A stretch of 64,000 nucleotides of DNA from Streptomyces halstedii (lineage in GTDB: Bacteria; Actinomycetota; Actinomycetes; Streptomycetales; Streptomycetaceae). Below, piece by piece: positions 35,055-44,348 of the stretch; the stretch's first letter is position 1, and each line of letters begins with the position of its first letter. Below the pieces are notes generated by a model. The model searched no databases, was not told the DNA's origin, and saw only the letters and a program-made list of their open reading frames with translations. The position numbers and the translations under genes are program-made. The stretch lies in NCBI GenBank assembly GCA_000720535.1, contig JOAZ01000001.1:62001-126000 (forward strand), given 5' to 3'.

Positions 35055-35071
35055 CATTGATTCAATCAATG
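35055..35071. promoter_or_regulatory. Palindromic operator between the two citrate-synthase-like genes
   Basis: CATTGATT-C-AATCAATG is a perfect 8-bp inverted repeat with one central base, AT-rich against a GC-rich background. It lies 44 bp upstream of the HTH-citrate synthase start at 35011 and 155 bp from the other gene. A natural candidate binding site for the HTH-citrate synthase itself. Confidence 0.6.
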
Positions 35072-35155
35072 TTGACGCGACTTCAGTCCATCATGAACAG
35101 TGGAATCAAGTTGATCCGCCGCTCGGCCGCCCCGGCGAACAGGCCACGGACGCAG

Positions 35156-35215
35156 CCACCGGAAGAACCACCGGAAGAACCGACAGAAGAACCGACAGAA
35201 GAACCGAGAGAAGGA
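35156..35215 (+). repeat. Five 12-bp tandem repeats touching the ribosome binding site of the second citrate synthase gene
   Basis: Units CCACCGGAAGAA (x2), CCGACAGAAGAA (x2) and CCGAGAGAAGGA (x1) run from 35156 to 35215. The last unit supplies the AGAAGGA Shine-Dalgarno region for the ATG at 35226. Copy-number changes here would alter the 5' leader without changing the protein. Confidence 0.8.
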
Positions 35216-35225
35216 GAGGCCGGCC

Positions 35226-36389
35226 ATGTCCGTTCCGCGCACGGATCCCGCCCCGCTCGACATCCCCCGAGGTCTGGCCGGTGTCGTCGTCACCGACACC
35301 GCGCTCGGCGACGTCAGGGGCCGCGAGGGCTTCTACCACTACCGCCACTACTCGGCCATCGACCTGGCGCGGTCACGCGGCTTCGAGGACGTCTGGTATC
35401 TGATGTTCCACGGAGAGCTGCCCGACCGCGCCGAGGGCGCCGCCTTCGCGGCCCGCACGGCCGGGCCGCGGCACCTGCCCGCCGAGGTGCGTGCCGCCCT
35501 GCCCGCCCTCGCCCGCGCGGGCACCGTCTCGGGTCCGCTCGCCGGTCTGCGGAGCGCGCTCTCCCTGCTCGGCGCCTCCGCCGGCCTCCGCCCCGTCTAC
35601 GACATCCCCGCCGAGCGGCGCCGTGAGGACGCGCTCGCCCTCTGCGCCGCCGTCCCCACCCTGCTGACCGCCCTGCACCGGCTCGGCCAGGGGCTCGAAC
35701 CCGTCGAACCCCGCGACGACCTGCCGTTCGCCGCGAACTACCTGTACATGCTCACCGGCACCGAGCCGGACGCCGCACGGGCCTCGGCCGTCGAGCGCTA
35801 CCTGATCTCCACCATCGACCACGGCTTCAACGCCTCGACCTTCACCGCCAGGGTCGTCGCCTCCACCGGGGCCGACGTGGCCGCCTGCCTGGTCGCCGCC
35901 GTCGGCGCGCTCTCCGGCCCCCTGCACGGCGGAGCCCCCAGCCGGGCCCTCGACACCCTGGACGCCATCGGCACCCCCGACCGCATCGACTCCTGGATCC
36001 GCGGACAGGTCCTCGGCGGCGGACGGATCATGGGCTTCGGGCACCCCGTCTACCGCACCGAGGACCCGCGCTCCCGCATGCTCCGCTCGATCGCACAGGA
36101 ATTCGGCGGCCCGCTCGTCGACTTCGCCGTCGAGGTGGAACAGCGGGTCGAGGCGATACTCGCCGAGCTGAAGCCGGGCCGTGAGCTGCACACCAACGTG
36201 GAGTTCTACGCCGGGGTGGTCATGGAGCTGTGCGGGCTGCCCCGCGAGATGTTCACCCCCACCTTCTGCGCGGCACGCGTGGTCGGATGGAGCGCCAATA
36301 TCCTGGAACAGGCGGCGGACTCCAAGATCATCCGCCCGGCGGCCCGTTACACCGGGACCCCGCCGCCCCAGCCCGTGCCCCCCGCCTGA
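35226..36389 (+). CDS. Citrate synthase / 2-methylcitrate synthase-like protein
   Basis: A 387-aa type-II-like citrate synthase. Histidines in GPLHG and GFGHPVY are conserved, but the third catalytic position is Glu in NVEFYAG, where most citrate synthases have Asp. Several methylcitrate-type enzymes carry such changes, so 2-methylcitrate synthase is possible. The C-terminal arginine region is kept. It is divergent from the HTH-citrate synthase and followed by a CobW-type GTPase 21 bp downstream, so likely co-transcribed. Which acyl-CoA is used cannot be told from sequence. Confidence 0.88.
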   Translation: MSVPRTDPAPLDIPRGLAGVVVTDTALGDVRGREGFYHYRHYSAIDLARSRGFEDVWYLMFHGELPDRAEGAAFAARTAGPRHLPAEVRAALPALARAGTVSGPLAGLRSALSLLGASAGLRPVYDIPAERRREDALALCAAVPTLLTALHRLGQGLEPVEPRDDLPFAANYLYMLTGTEPDAARASAVERYLISTIDHGFNASTFTARVVASTGADVAACLVAAVGALSGPLHGGAPSRALDTLDAIGTPDRIDSWIRGQVLGGGRIMGFGHPVYRTEDPRSRMLRSIAQEFGGPLVDFAVEVEQRVEAILAELKPGRELHTNVEFYAGVVMELCGLPREMFTPTFCAARVVGWSANILEQAADSKIIRPAARYTGTPPPQPVPPA

Positions 36390-36410
36390 CCGACCCCGAG
36401 GAAGCCCCCG

Positions 36411-37577
36411 TTGACCCCGCTCCACACCCCGCAGATCCCGGTCGTCGTCCTGGCGGGGTTCCTGGGATCCGGCAAGACCACCCTGCTCAACCACCTGCTG
36501 CGCAACCGCGCCGGCAACCGGATCGGGGTGGTTGTCAACGACTTCGGCGCCATCGAGATCGACGCCATGACCGTCGCGGGCCAGGTCGGATCGACGGTGT
36601 CGCTCGGCAACGGATGCCTGTGCTGCGCCGTGGACGCGAGCGAACTCGACGACTATCTCGCCACGCTGACCAGGCCGGCCGCCCGCCTCGACGTGATCGT
36701 CATCGAGGCGAGCGGCCTGGCCGAACCACGGGAACTCGTACGGATGCTGCTGGCCAGCGACAACCCGCGCGTGCGGTACGGGGGACTGGTCGAGGTGGTG
36801 GACGCCGCGGAGTTCCTGGGCACCCGCGAGCGGCATCCGGAGATCGACCGCCACCTCGCGGTCGCCGACCTCGTCGTCCTGAACAAGACGGACCGGGTCT
36901 CCGGCGCCGCGCTGGACGCCGTGCGGGAGGCGGTCGCCGCCACCGGCGGAGGGGCGGCCGTCGTCAGCGCCGTCCACGGACGGATCGATCCGGGCCTGCT
37001 CTTCGACCCCGTACTCCGGCCGGAGGAGGACGACACCGTCCGCCAGCTGACCTTCGAGGACCTCCTGCGGGACGCGGACGGCGACACGGACGGCGACACG
37101 GACCTGGGGGCGGACGGACACGCCCACGCGGGCCACGCGCACACCGCGTACGAGAGCGTCTCCTTCACCTCGGACGCGCCGATGGACCCCCGCCGCCTCA
37201 TGGCGTTCCTCGACTCCCGGCCGCCGGGGCTGTACCGGATCAAGGGGTTCACCGACTTCGGGGCGGGCGACCCGGACCACACGTACGTCCTGCACGCCGT
37301 GGGCGGATTCCTGCGCTTCGAGCCGAGGCCGTGGGCACGGGACGAGGCGCGCCGTACCCAGCTGGTGCTGATCGGCTCCGGCATCGACACGGACGCGCTG
37401 CACCGGGAACTCGCCACCTGCCGGGTGCCCCTGGAGCCGGAGCCCGCCGGTCCGGCCGGTACACGGGCGCGCCCCGACCTTCCGGACGTCCCGCAGGCAC
37501 GGCTGGACGCCGACGACGAGCTGGAACGCGCCATGTGGGGCGTCCTGCGCCACGTGCGGCGGCCGGACGAGGACTGA
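36411..37577 (+). CDS. CobW/COG0523-family metal-chaperone GTPase
   Basis: A 388-aa G3E GTPase. The P-loop is GFLGSGKTT (16-24) and the metal-binding motif is C69-L-C71-C72. A His/Asp-rich loop (about residues 224-248, GHAHAGHAH) could load zinc or cobalt. The C-terminal CobW domain (FTSDAPMDPRRLMAFL onward) is present. These proteins deliver metals to target enzymes under limitation. It starts with TTG (36411) after GAGGA, and begins 21 bp after the citrate synthase stop, so it is probably in that operon. No Zur or cobalamin site was recognised here. Confidence 0.88.
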   Translation: MTPLHTPQIPVVVLAGFLGSGKTTLLNHLLRNRAGNRIGVVVNDFGAIEIDAMTVAGQVGSTVSLGNGCLCCAVDASELDDYLATLTRPAARLDVIVIEASGLAEPRELVRMLLASDNPRVRYGGLVEVVDAAEFLGTRERHPEIDRHLAVADLVVLNKTDRVSGAALDAVREAVAATGGGAAVVSAVHGRIDPGLLFDPVLRPEEDDTVRQLTFEDLLRDADGDTDGDTDLGADGHAHAGHAHTAYESVSFTSDAPMDPRRLMAFLDSRPPGLYRIKGFTDFGAGDPDHTYVLHAVGGFLRFEPRPWARDEARRTQLVLIGSGIDTDALHRELATCRVPLEPEPAGPAGTRARPDLPDVPQARLDADDELERAMWGVLRHVRRPDED

Positions 37578-37606
37578 GGCGCCCCGGCCCGGCCGCCCGC
37601 GGCCGC

Positions 37607-40063
37607 CTACCGCGGCAGCGGTCCGGCGACCACCGCCACCGGGCTCGTCAGCGGTGTCCCCGAACCGTCCCGGCGCGGATCCGGGTCCGGCAGCCCGGCC
37701 GGTGCGCCGTTCTTCTGCGCGGCGCGCGCCGGTACACCACCCGCCCAGGCGAAGACCAGGACGTCCTCCCCCTTGAGGAAGCGCTGACAGCGCACCCCGC
37801 CGGTGGCCCTGCCCTTGCGCGGGTACTGGTCGAACGGCGTGAGCTTCCAGGTGCGCTCGGAATCGTCCAGCGTGCCGTGGGACCCGGCCACCGTGAACAC
37901 CGCCGCGTCCGCCGCGGGATCCACCGCCGTGAACGAGAGGGCGGTGGCGCCCTCCGTGAGCTTCACGCCCGCCATACCGCCCGCCGCGCGCCCCTGCGGA
38001 CGCACCTGCGCGGCCGGATACCGCAGCAGCTGGGCGTCGGAGGTGATGAAGACCAGGTCCTCCTCGCCCGTACGCAGCTGGGTGGCACCGATGATCCGGT
38101 CACCGTCCTTGAGCGTGATGACCTCCAGCTCGTCCTTGTGCGGCGGGTAGTCGGGCACCACACGCTTCACCACCCCCTGAAGGGTGCCGATCGCGAGACC
38201 CGGCGACTCCTCGTCCAGCGTGGTGAGGCAGATCAGCTCCTCGTCCGCCTCCAGCGAGAGGAACTCCGAGATCTGCGCCCCTCCCGACAGGCTCGGGGAC
38301 CCGTGGGTGTCGGGCAGCTGCGGCAGATCGATCACCGACAGCCGCAGCAGCCGCCCGGCGGACGTCACCGCGCCCACATCGCCGCGGGCCGTCGCCGGGA
38401 CCGCCGAGACGATCACGTCGTGCTTGGTGCGCTTGGCGTCCTCGGCCACGGTGATCGGACCGGCGCCCGCCGTACGGGCCAGCAGACCGGTGGAGGAGAG
38501 CAGCACCTGACACGGGTCGTCGGCCACCTCCAGCGGCACGGACGCCACCTGCGAACCCGCCGACTCCAGCAGCACCGTGCGCCGGTCGGTGCCGAACTTC
38601 TTCGCCACCGCCGCCAGTTCGGACGAGACGAGCTTGCGCAGCTCCGCGTCCGACTCCAGGATCGCGGTGAGCGCGGCGATCTCGTCGTTCAGCTTGTCCC
38701 GCTCGCTCTCCAGCTCGATCCGGTCGAACCGGGTGAGCCTGCGCAGCGGGGTGTCCAGGATGTACTGCGTCTGGACCTCGCTCAGCGAGAAGCGCTCCAT
38801 CAGGCGCTCCTTCGCCTGCGCGGAGTTGTCGCTGTCCCGGATGAGCCGGATGACCTCGTCGATGTCCAGCAGGGCGACGAGCAGGCCCTCGACCAGGTGC
38901 AGCCGGTCGCGGCGCTTGGTCCTGCGGAACTCGCTGCGCCGGCGCACCACCTCGAAGCGGTGGTCGAGATAGACCTCCAGCAGCTCCTTGAGGCCGAGCG
39001 TGAGCGGCTGGCCGTCCACCAGCGCCACGTTGTTGATGCCGAAGGACTCCTCCATCGGCGTCAGCTTGTAGAGCTGCTCCAGGACCGCCTCCGGCACGAA
39101 GCCGTTCTTGACCTCGATCACCAGCCGCAGACCGTGCGCGCGGTCGGTGAGGTCCTTGACGTCGGCGATGCCCTGGAGCTTCTTCGAACCGACGAGGTCC
39201 TTGATCTTCGAGACCACCTTCTCCGGCCCGACGGCGAAGGGGAGTTCGGTCACGACGAGGCCCTTGCGGCGGGCGGTGACGCTCTCTATGGCGACCGTGG
39301 CACGGATCTTGAAGGTGCCGCGGCCGGAGGCGTACGCGTCCTTGACGCCGCCGAGCCCCACGATCCTGCCGCCGGTCGGCAGGTCCGGACCCGGCACGAA
39401 CCGCATGAGCGCGTCCAGGTCGGCGCCGGGGTGCCGGATGAGGTGGCGGGCCGCGGCGATCACCTCGCCGAGGTTGTGCGGGGGCATGTTGGTCGCCATG
39501 CCGACGGCGATCCCGGACGCCCCGTTGACCAGGAGGTTCGGGTAGGCGGCGGGCAGGACGACCGGTTCGCGCTCCTGGCCGTCGTAGTTCGACTGGTAGT
39601 CGACGGTGTCCTCGTCGATGGACTCCGTCATCAGCGAGGTGGCGTCGGCCATCCGGCACTCGGTGTACCGCATGGCGGCGGGCGGGTCGTCGTTGCCGAG
39701 CGAGCCGAAGTTGCCGTGTCCGTCGACGAGGGGCAGACGCATCGAGAACGGCTGCGCCATGCGCACCAGCGCGTCGTAGATCGACGCGTCACCGTGCGGG
39801 TGCAACTTGCCCATCACTTCGCCGACGACACGGGCGCACTTCACATAGCCGCGGTCCGGGCGCAGCCCCATCTCGTTCATCTGGGACACGATGCGACGGT
39901 GCACGGGCTTCATGCCGTCGCGGGCGTCGGGCAGCGCCCTGGCGTAGATCACCGAGTACGCGTACTCGAGGAAGGAGCCCTGCATTTCGTCGACGACGTC
40001 GATGTCGAGGATCTTCTCCTCGAAGTCGTCCGGCGGCGGGGTTTTCGTGCTGCGGCGGGCCAT
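37607..40063 (-). CDS. parC: DNA topoisomerase IV subunit A (ParC)
   Basis: An 818-aa DNA-cleaving subunit of topoisomerase IV. The N-terminus has [16 protein letters not shown], and the catalytic tyrosine lies in [10 protein letters not shown] near residue 132. A coiled tower region follows, and the C-terminus (~500-800) is a repeated blade-like beta-pinwheel. The start at 40063 is set by AAGGAG and the [12 protein letters not shown]-terminus. It pairs with ParE at 27791. Convergent with the CobW gene. Topoisomerase IV separates linked daughter chromosomes, critical during sporulation. Confidence 0.95.
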   Translation of the reverse strand: MARRSTKTPPPDDFEEKILDIDVVDEMQGSFLEYAYSVIYARALPDARDGMKPVHRRIVSQMNEMGLRPDRGYVKCARVVGEVMGKLHPHGDASIYDALVRMAQPFSMRLPLVDGHGNFGSLGNDDPPAAMRYTECRMADATSLMTESIDEDTVDYQSNYDGQEREPVVLPAAYPNLLVNGASGIAVGMATNMPPHNLGEVIAAARHLIRHPGADLDALMRFVPGPDLPTGGRIVGLGGVKDAYASGRGTFKIRATVAIESVTARRKGLVVTELPFAVGPEKVVSKIKDLVGSKKLQGIADVKDLTDRAHGLRLVIEVKNGFVPEAVLEQLYKLTPMEESFGINNVALVDGQPLTLGLKELLEVYLDHRFEVVRRRSEFRRTKRRDRLHLVEGLLVALLDIDEVIRLIRDSDNSAQAKERLMERFSLSEVQTQYILDTPLRRLTRFDRIELESERDKLNDEIAALTAILESDAELRKLVSSELAAVAKKFGTDRRTVLLESAGSQVASVPLEVADDPCQVLLSSTGLLARTAGAGPITVAEDAKRTKHDVIVSAVPATARGDVGAVTSAGRLLRLSVIDLPQLPDTHGSPSLSGGAQISEFLSLEADEELICLTTLDEESPGLAIGTLQGVVKRVVPDYPPHKDELEVITLKDGDRIIGATQLRTGEEDLVFITSDAQLLRYPAAQVRPQGRAAGGMAGVKLTEGATALSFTAVDPAADAAVFTVAGSHGTLDDSERTWKLTPFDQYPRKGRATGGVRCQRFLKGEDVLVFAWAGGVPARAAQKNGAPAGLPDPDPRRDGSGTPLTSPVAVVAGPLPR

Positions 40064-40308
40064 CGCGGCTGCGACTCCTTCACAGATTCTGTCGGGCAAC
40101 CTCAGGTTCTGACGCGGACCATTGTGGACCGCCCGACTGACAACGCCGACCTCGACCCGTCCGAAGCGCCCCGCGCACTCCTTCCGGGAGCCCGCGCGCG
40201 GGGGCGTGCCGGACGACATTCACCCGGCGGGAACTTCGCCAGGCGCCCGTGCGCTTGCTTACAGTGGCAGGTCCGGCAGGAAATCCTGTACCGATCGAAG
40301 GGACGTAC

Positions 40309-41688
40309 ATGCCCATGGGTCACACGGCCACAGCCCAGGCCGGTTCCGGCGGTTTGACGGCGACCGAACACCGCCTGGCCAACGGCCTGCGCGTGGTGCT
40401 CTCGGAGGACCATCTGACCCCGGTCGCGGCGGTCTGCCTCTGGTACGACGTCGGCTCCCGCCACGAGGTCAAGGGCCGCACCGGTCTGGCTCACCTTTTC
40501 GAGCACCTGATGTTCCAGGGCTCCGGCCAGGTCAAGGGGAACGGGCACTTCGAGCTGGTGCAGGGCGCCGGCGGATCGCTCAACGGCACCACCAGCTTCG
40601 AACGCACCAACTACTTCGAGACGATGCCCACACACCAGCTGGAGCTGGCCCTGTGGCTCGAAGCCGACCGGATGGGCTCGCTGCTCGCCGCGCTCGACGA
40701 GGAGTCCATGGAGAACCAGCGCGACGTCGTGAAGAACGAGCGCCGCCAGCGGTACGACAACGTCCCCTACGGCACCGCGTTCGAGAAGCTCACGGCCCTG
40801 GCCTACCCGGAGGGCCACCCGTACCACCACACGCCGATCGGCTCGATGGCCGACCTGGACGCCGCGACCCTGGAGGACGCCCGCGCGTTCTTCCGGACGT
40901 ACTACGCGCCCAACAACGCGGTGCTCTCGGTCGTCGGCGACATCGACCCCGAGGAGACGCTGGCCTGGATCGAGAAGTACTTCGGCTCCATCCCGTCCCA
41001 CGACGGCAAGCAGCCGCCGCGTGACGGCACGCTCCCGGACATCATCGGCGAGCAGTTGCGCGAGGTCGTCCAGGAGGAGGTCCCGGCGCGCGCGCTGATG
41101 GCCGCCTACCGGCTGCCGCACGACGGCACCCGGGCCTGCGACGCGGCCGACCTGGCGCTGACCGTGCTCGGCGGCGGCGAGTCGTCCCGGCTGCACAACC
41201 GCCTGGTCCGCCGCGACCGTACGGCGGTGGCCGCGGGCTTCGGGCTGCTCAGGCTGGCGGGCGCGCCCTCGCTGGGATGGCTGGACGTCAAGACGTCCGG
41301 GGGGGTCGAGGTGGACCGGATCGAGGCGGCCGTCGACGAGGAGCTGGCCCGCTTCGCCGCCGAGGGCCCCACCCCGGAGGAAATGGAACGGGCGCAGGCC
41401 CAGTTGGAGCGCGAGTGGCTGGACCGGCTCGGTACGGTCGCCGGCCGCGCCGACGAACTCTGCCGGTACGCGGTCCTGTTCGGTGACCCGCAGCTCGCCC
41501 TGACCGCTGTGGGGCGGGTCCTCGACGTGACCGCCGACGAGGTCAGGGAGGCCGCCCGGGCGCATCTGCGTCCCGACAACCGGGCCGTCCTGGTCTACGA
41601 GCCGGTCGAACCGGCCGACGAGACAGAGGATTCCGGCGACGCGGCCCAGACGGCCGGCACCGACGCGCACGAGGGGGCGGACAAGTGA
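40309..41688 (+). CDS. M16-family zinc metallopeptidase, catalytic subunit
   Basis: A 459-aa inverzincin. The zinc and catalytic motif H62-L-F-E65-H66 is intact, with the downstream glutamate in the ENQRDVVKNERRQ helix. It has two M16 halves and no signal peptide. The ATG at 40309 has GAAGGGA upstream. Its stop overlaps the next gene's GTG by three bases. The pair looks like the heterodimeric bacterial homologues of mitochondrial processing peptidase. The natural substrate in Streptomyces is unknown. Confidence 0.92.
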   Translation: MPMGHTATAQAGSGGLTATEHRLANGLRVVLSEDHLTPVAAVCLWYDVGSRHEVKGRTGLAHLFEHLMFQGSGQVKGNGHFELVQGAGGSLNGTTSFERTNYFETMPTHQLELALWLEADRMGSLLAALDEESMENQRDVVKNERRQRYDNVPYGTAFEKLTALAYPEGHPYHHTPIGSMADLDAATLEDARAFFRTYYAPNNAVLSVVGDIDPEETLAWIEKYFGSIPSHDGKQPPRDGTLPDIIGEQLREVVQEEVPARALMAAYRLPHDGTRACDAADLALTVLGGGESSRLHNRLVRRDRTAVAAGFGLLRLAGAPSLGWLDVKTSGGVEVDRIEAAVDEELARFAAEGPTPEEMERAQAQLEREWLDRLGTVAGRADELCRYAVLFGDPQLALTAVGRVLDVTADEVREAARAHLRPDNRAVLVYEPVEPADETEDSGDAAQTAGTDAHEGADK

Positions 41689-43097
41689 CCGACGCCGCCG
41701 TGACGGGAGTAGCGATGGAGTACCACCCGCAGCCGACCGCGGGCGAGGCCAGGCCCTGGGCGTTCCCGGCGCCCGAGAGGGGAGCCCTGTCCAACGGCCT
41801 GACCGTGCTGCGCTGCCACCGGCCCGGCCAGCAGGTCGTCGCCGTGGAGATCTTCCTCCAGGCGCCCCTGGACGCCGAGCCCGAGGGACTGGACGGGGTG
41901 GCCACGATCATGGCCCGCGCCCTGTCCGAGGGCACCGACAAGCGCTCCGCGGAGGAGTTCGCCGCCGAGCTGGAACGCTGCGGCGCCACCCTGGACTCGC
42001 ACGCCGACCACCCCGGGGTGCGCGTCTCGCTGGAGGTCCCGGTCTCCCGGCTGGCCAAGGCGCTCGGCCTCGTCGCCGAGGCGCTGCGGGCCCCGGCCTT
42101 CGCCGAGGACGAGATCGAACGCCTGGTGGGCAACCGCCTCGACGAGATCCCGCACGAGCAGGCCAACCCGGCCCGGCGCGCCGCGAAGCAGCTCTCCAAG
42201 GAGCTCTTCCCGGCCGCCGCCCGGATGTCCCGGCCGCGCCAGGGCACCGAGGAGACGGTACGGCGGATCGACGCCCCCGCCGTACGGGCGTTCTACGACG
42301 CCCATGTCCGGCCGTCCACCGCCACCGCGGTGATCGTCGGGGACCTCACCGGGGTGGACCTCGACGCGCTGCTGGCCGAGACCGTCGGTGACTGGTCGGG
42401 CAACACCGCCCCGGCCCGCCCCGTGCCGCCGATCACCGCCGACGACACGGGCCGGGTGATCGTCGTGGACCGCCCCGGGGCCGTGCAGACGCAGTTGCTG
42501 ATCGGCCGGATCGGCGCCGACCGCCATGACAGCGTCTGGCCCGCACAGGTGCTCGGCACGTACTGCCTGGGCGGCACCCTCACCTCCCGGCTGGACCGCG
42601 TGCTGCGCGAGGAGAAGGGCTACACCTACGGCGTGCGGGCCTTCGGCCAGGTGCTGCGCTCGACGGCGCCCGGATCCGCCTCCGGGGCGACGGGTGCCGC
42701 GATGCTGGCCATCAGCGGTTCCGTGGACACCGAGTCCACCGGACCGGCGCTGGAGGACCTGTGGACGGTCCTGCGCACCCTGGCGGCCGAGGGGCTCACC
42801 GACGCGGAGCGCGAGACCGCCGTACAGAACCTGGTGGGCGTGGCCCCGCTGAAGTTCGAGACGGCGGCCTCCGTCGCGGCGACCCTGGCCGACCAGGTGG
42901 AGCAGCACCTCCCGGACGACTACCAGGCCCACCTGTACGCGCGCCTGGCCGAGACCGGCACGGTCGAGGCCACCGCCGCCGTGGTGAACGCCTTCCCGGT
43001 CGACCGTCTGGTCACGGTCCTGGTCGGTGACGCGGCCCGGATCGCGGAGCCGGTCAGGGCGCTGGGCATCGGCGAGGTGTCGGTCGTCAGCGGCTGA
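41685..43097 (+). CDS. M16-family peptidase homologue, non-catalytic subunit
   Basis: A 470-aa protein. The expected HxxEH position reads VATIM (residues 72-76), so zinc binding and catalysis are lost. The C-terminal half retains EEKGYTYGVRA, the Arg/Tyr pair characteristic of M16B non-catalytic chains that bind substrate. It overlaps the catalytic gene by GTGA, giving a fixed ratio through coupled translation. An obligate heterodimer with its neighbour is the most likely form. A T-tract terminator follows. Confidence 0.9.
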   Translation: MTDAAVTGVAMEYHPQPTAGEARPWAFPAPERGALSNGLTVLRCHRPGQQVVAVEIFLQAPLDAEPEGLDGVATIMARALSEGTDKRSAEEFAAELERCGATLDSHADHPGVRVSLEVPVSRLAKALGLVAEALRAPAFAEDEIERLVGNRLDEIPHEQANPARRAAKQLSKELFPAAARMSRPRQGTEETVRRIDAPAVRAFYDAHVRPSTATAVIVGDLTGVDLDALLAETVGDWSGNTAPARPVPPITADDTGRVIVVDRPGAVQTQLLIGRIGADRHDSVWPAQVLGTYCLGGTLTSRLDRVLREEKGYTYGVRAFGQVLRSTAPGSASGATGAAMLAISGSVDTESTGPALEDLWTVLRTLAAEGLTDAERETAVQNLVGVAPLKFETAASVAATLADQVEQHLPDDYQAHLYARLAETGTVEATAAVVNAFPVDRLVTVLVGDAARIAEPVRALGIGEVSVVSG

Positions 43098-43114
43098 CGC
43101 GCCAGGACGGCACG

Positions 43115-43152
43115 GACCCCGGTGGGCAGTCGCCCGCCGGGGTCCTCTTTTT
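43115..43152 (+). terminator. Intrinsic terminator with T-tract after the M16 pair
   Basis: A 13-bp stem (one G-T pair; 43115-43127 and 43132-43144) with a 4-base loop is followed by CTCTTTTTG. A true U-tract terminator is uncommon in this GC-rich genome. It insulates the M16 operon from the riboswitch transcript. Confidence 0.85.
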
Positions 43153-43216
43153 GCGCCTTTCGGGGCCATATGTACGTATACGGGTTGTGGGATGAGCGAC
43201 ACATCGGCTTGTCCGT

Positions 43217-43246
43217 TTGGTGCCGGAAAGGTGTCCGTCCTAGCGT
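43217..43246 (+). promoter_or_regulatory. HrdB-type promoter for the c-di-AMP riboswitch transcript
   Basis: TTGGTG (43217-43222) and TAGCGT (43241-43246) are 18 bp apart. Transcription would start near 43253, about 45 bp before the riboswitch core. Confidence 0.5.
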
Positions 43247-43297
43247 CGGTCCGGCTGTCCGCCAGTCGTATGCCGCGCCCGCGGCGCCGGGCAGCCA

Positions 43298-43443
43298 TCG
43301 CCGAGTCCCCGTCAGGCGCGAGCCTGGGGAGCCGGGGACCCATCCATGTCCCTGGGGTGAATCGGACGCCCGTGTCTCGTGTGAGCCGCGGGTGCCCGTA
43401 GGAGACCTTCCTGCTCCGAACCCGTCAGCTAACCCGGTAGGCG
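43298..43443 (+). ncRNA. Cyclic di-AMP riboswitch (ydaO/yuaA class)
   Basis: The conserved core elements occur in order: GCCGAGTC, GGGGACCCA (43335-43343), GGGGTGAATC (43354-43363) followed by GGACGCCC, and the 3' block CGTCAGCTAACCCGGTAGGC (about 43423-43442). Spacing and order match ydaO RNAs, which in actinobacteria lie before cell-wall hydrolase genes and turn them off when c-di-AMP is high. The M23 peptidase gene starts 30 bp downstream, where the expression platform must act. Confidence 0.92.
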
Positions 43444-43472
43444 AGAAGGAAGGAAAGGAACCAGCCCCCTCC

Positions 43473-44291
43473 ATGGCGTTCACCCGTGCCACCGGGAAGC
43501 ACCGCGCCCCGGGCCGTCTGTCCCGCAGGAGCGTCCAGGTCGCCGGCATCGCCGCCCTGGCCACCGCCGGCGTCGTCGGCGCCACCGCCTCCCCGGCCCA
43601 CGCGGCCGGCACCCAGGACTCTCCCGCCCTCGCGGCCGGTACCCAGGCGTCCACCGTCCTCGCCGCGGAGTCCGGCGGCCCGGTGGCCGAGGCCACCGGG
43701 CTGAGCCAGGTCACGGCCATCGGCAGCAGCCTCGCGGTCCAGATCGACGCCCAGGCCCGTGCGCAGCGGCACCAGGCGGACCTGGCCGCGAAGGCGAAGG
43801 CGAAGGCCGAGGCGAAGGCGCGTGCCGAAGAGGCGCGTCAGGCCGAGGCGCGCGCCGCCCGTGCCGCCGAGCGTGCCCGGCTGAACGCCTTCCGCCTCCC
43901 CGTCGCCGGCTCCTACGTCACCACCGGCTACCAGTCCGGCGGCTCGCTCTGGTCCTCCGGCAGCCACTCGGGCGTGGACTTCCGCGCCGCGTCCGGCAGC
44001 ACCGTCGTCGCCGTCGGCGCCGGCACCGTCGTCGAGGCCGGGTGGGGCGGGGCGTACGGCAACAACATCGTGATCCGGATGACGGACGGCACGTACACCC
44101 AGTACGGCCACCTCTCCTCGATCGACGTCCAGGTCGGCCAGGGCGTCACCCCGGGCGCGCGGATCGGCCTCTCCGGGTCGACCGGCAACTCCACGGGCCC
44201 GCACCTGCACTTCGAGGCCCGTACCTCCCCGCGGTACGGCTCCGACATGGACCCCGTCGCCTACCTCCGCTCGCACGGCGTCCGGCTCTGA
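43473..44291 (+). CDS. Secreted M23-family (LytM/lysostaphin-like) peptidoglycan endopeptidase
   Basis: A 272-aa wall hydrolase. A twin-arginine-free Sec-type signal, about residues 1-45 (RRSVQVAGIAALATAG ... AHA), is followed by an Ala/Lys/Glu-rich coiled coil near 95-135. The M23 domain has the zinc ligands His and Asp in HSGVDFRA and His in GPHLHFEA. It should cut peptide cross-links in peptidoglycan. It is under a c-di-AMP riboswitch, linking hydrolysis to osmotic and growth signals. The start at 43473 has GAAGGAAAGGAA upstream. A 13-bp terminator follows. Confidence 0.93.
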   Translation: MAFTRATGKHRAPGRLSRRSVQVAGIAALATAGVVGATASPAHAAGTQDSPALAAGTQASTVLAAESGGPVAEATGLSQVTAIGSSLAVQIDAQARAQRHQADLAAKAKAKAEAKARAEEARQAEARAARAAERARLNAFRLPVAGSYVTTGYQSGGSLWSSGSHSGVDFRAASGSTVVAVGAGTVVEAGWGGAYGNNIVIRMTDGTYTQYGHLSSIDVQVGQGVTPGARIGLSGSTGNSTGPHLHFEARTSPRYGSDMDPVAYLRSHGVRL

Positions 44292-44318
44292 CCCGATCCG
44301 GGACGGCACCGCTCCTGA

Positions 44319-44348
44319 CGAAGACCCCGGCACCCGCCGGGGTCTTCG
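44319..44348. terminator. Terminator after the M23 peptidase gene
   Basis: Perfect 13-bp arms CGAAGACCCCGGC and complement enclose the loop ACCC, starting 28 bp after the stop codon. Confidence 0.8.

Noticed and set aside
35156-35215. CRISPR-like or coding repeat.
   Set aside because: No spacers; the PEEP-type frame through it lacks a gene context, and the unit leads into a ribosome binding site.
36230-40357. Very long plus-strand open frame across the CobW and parC region.
   Set aside because: Antisense to the well-supported parC gene and out of frame with the CobW gene; no recognisable motifs.
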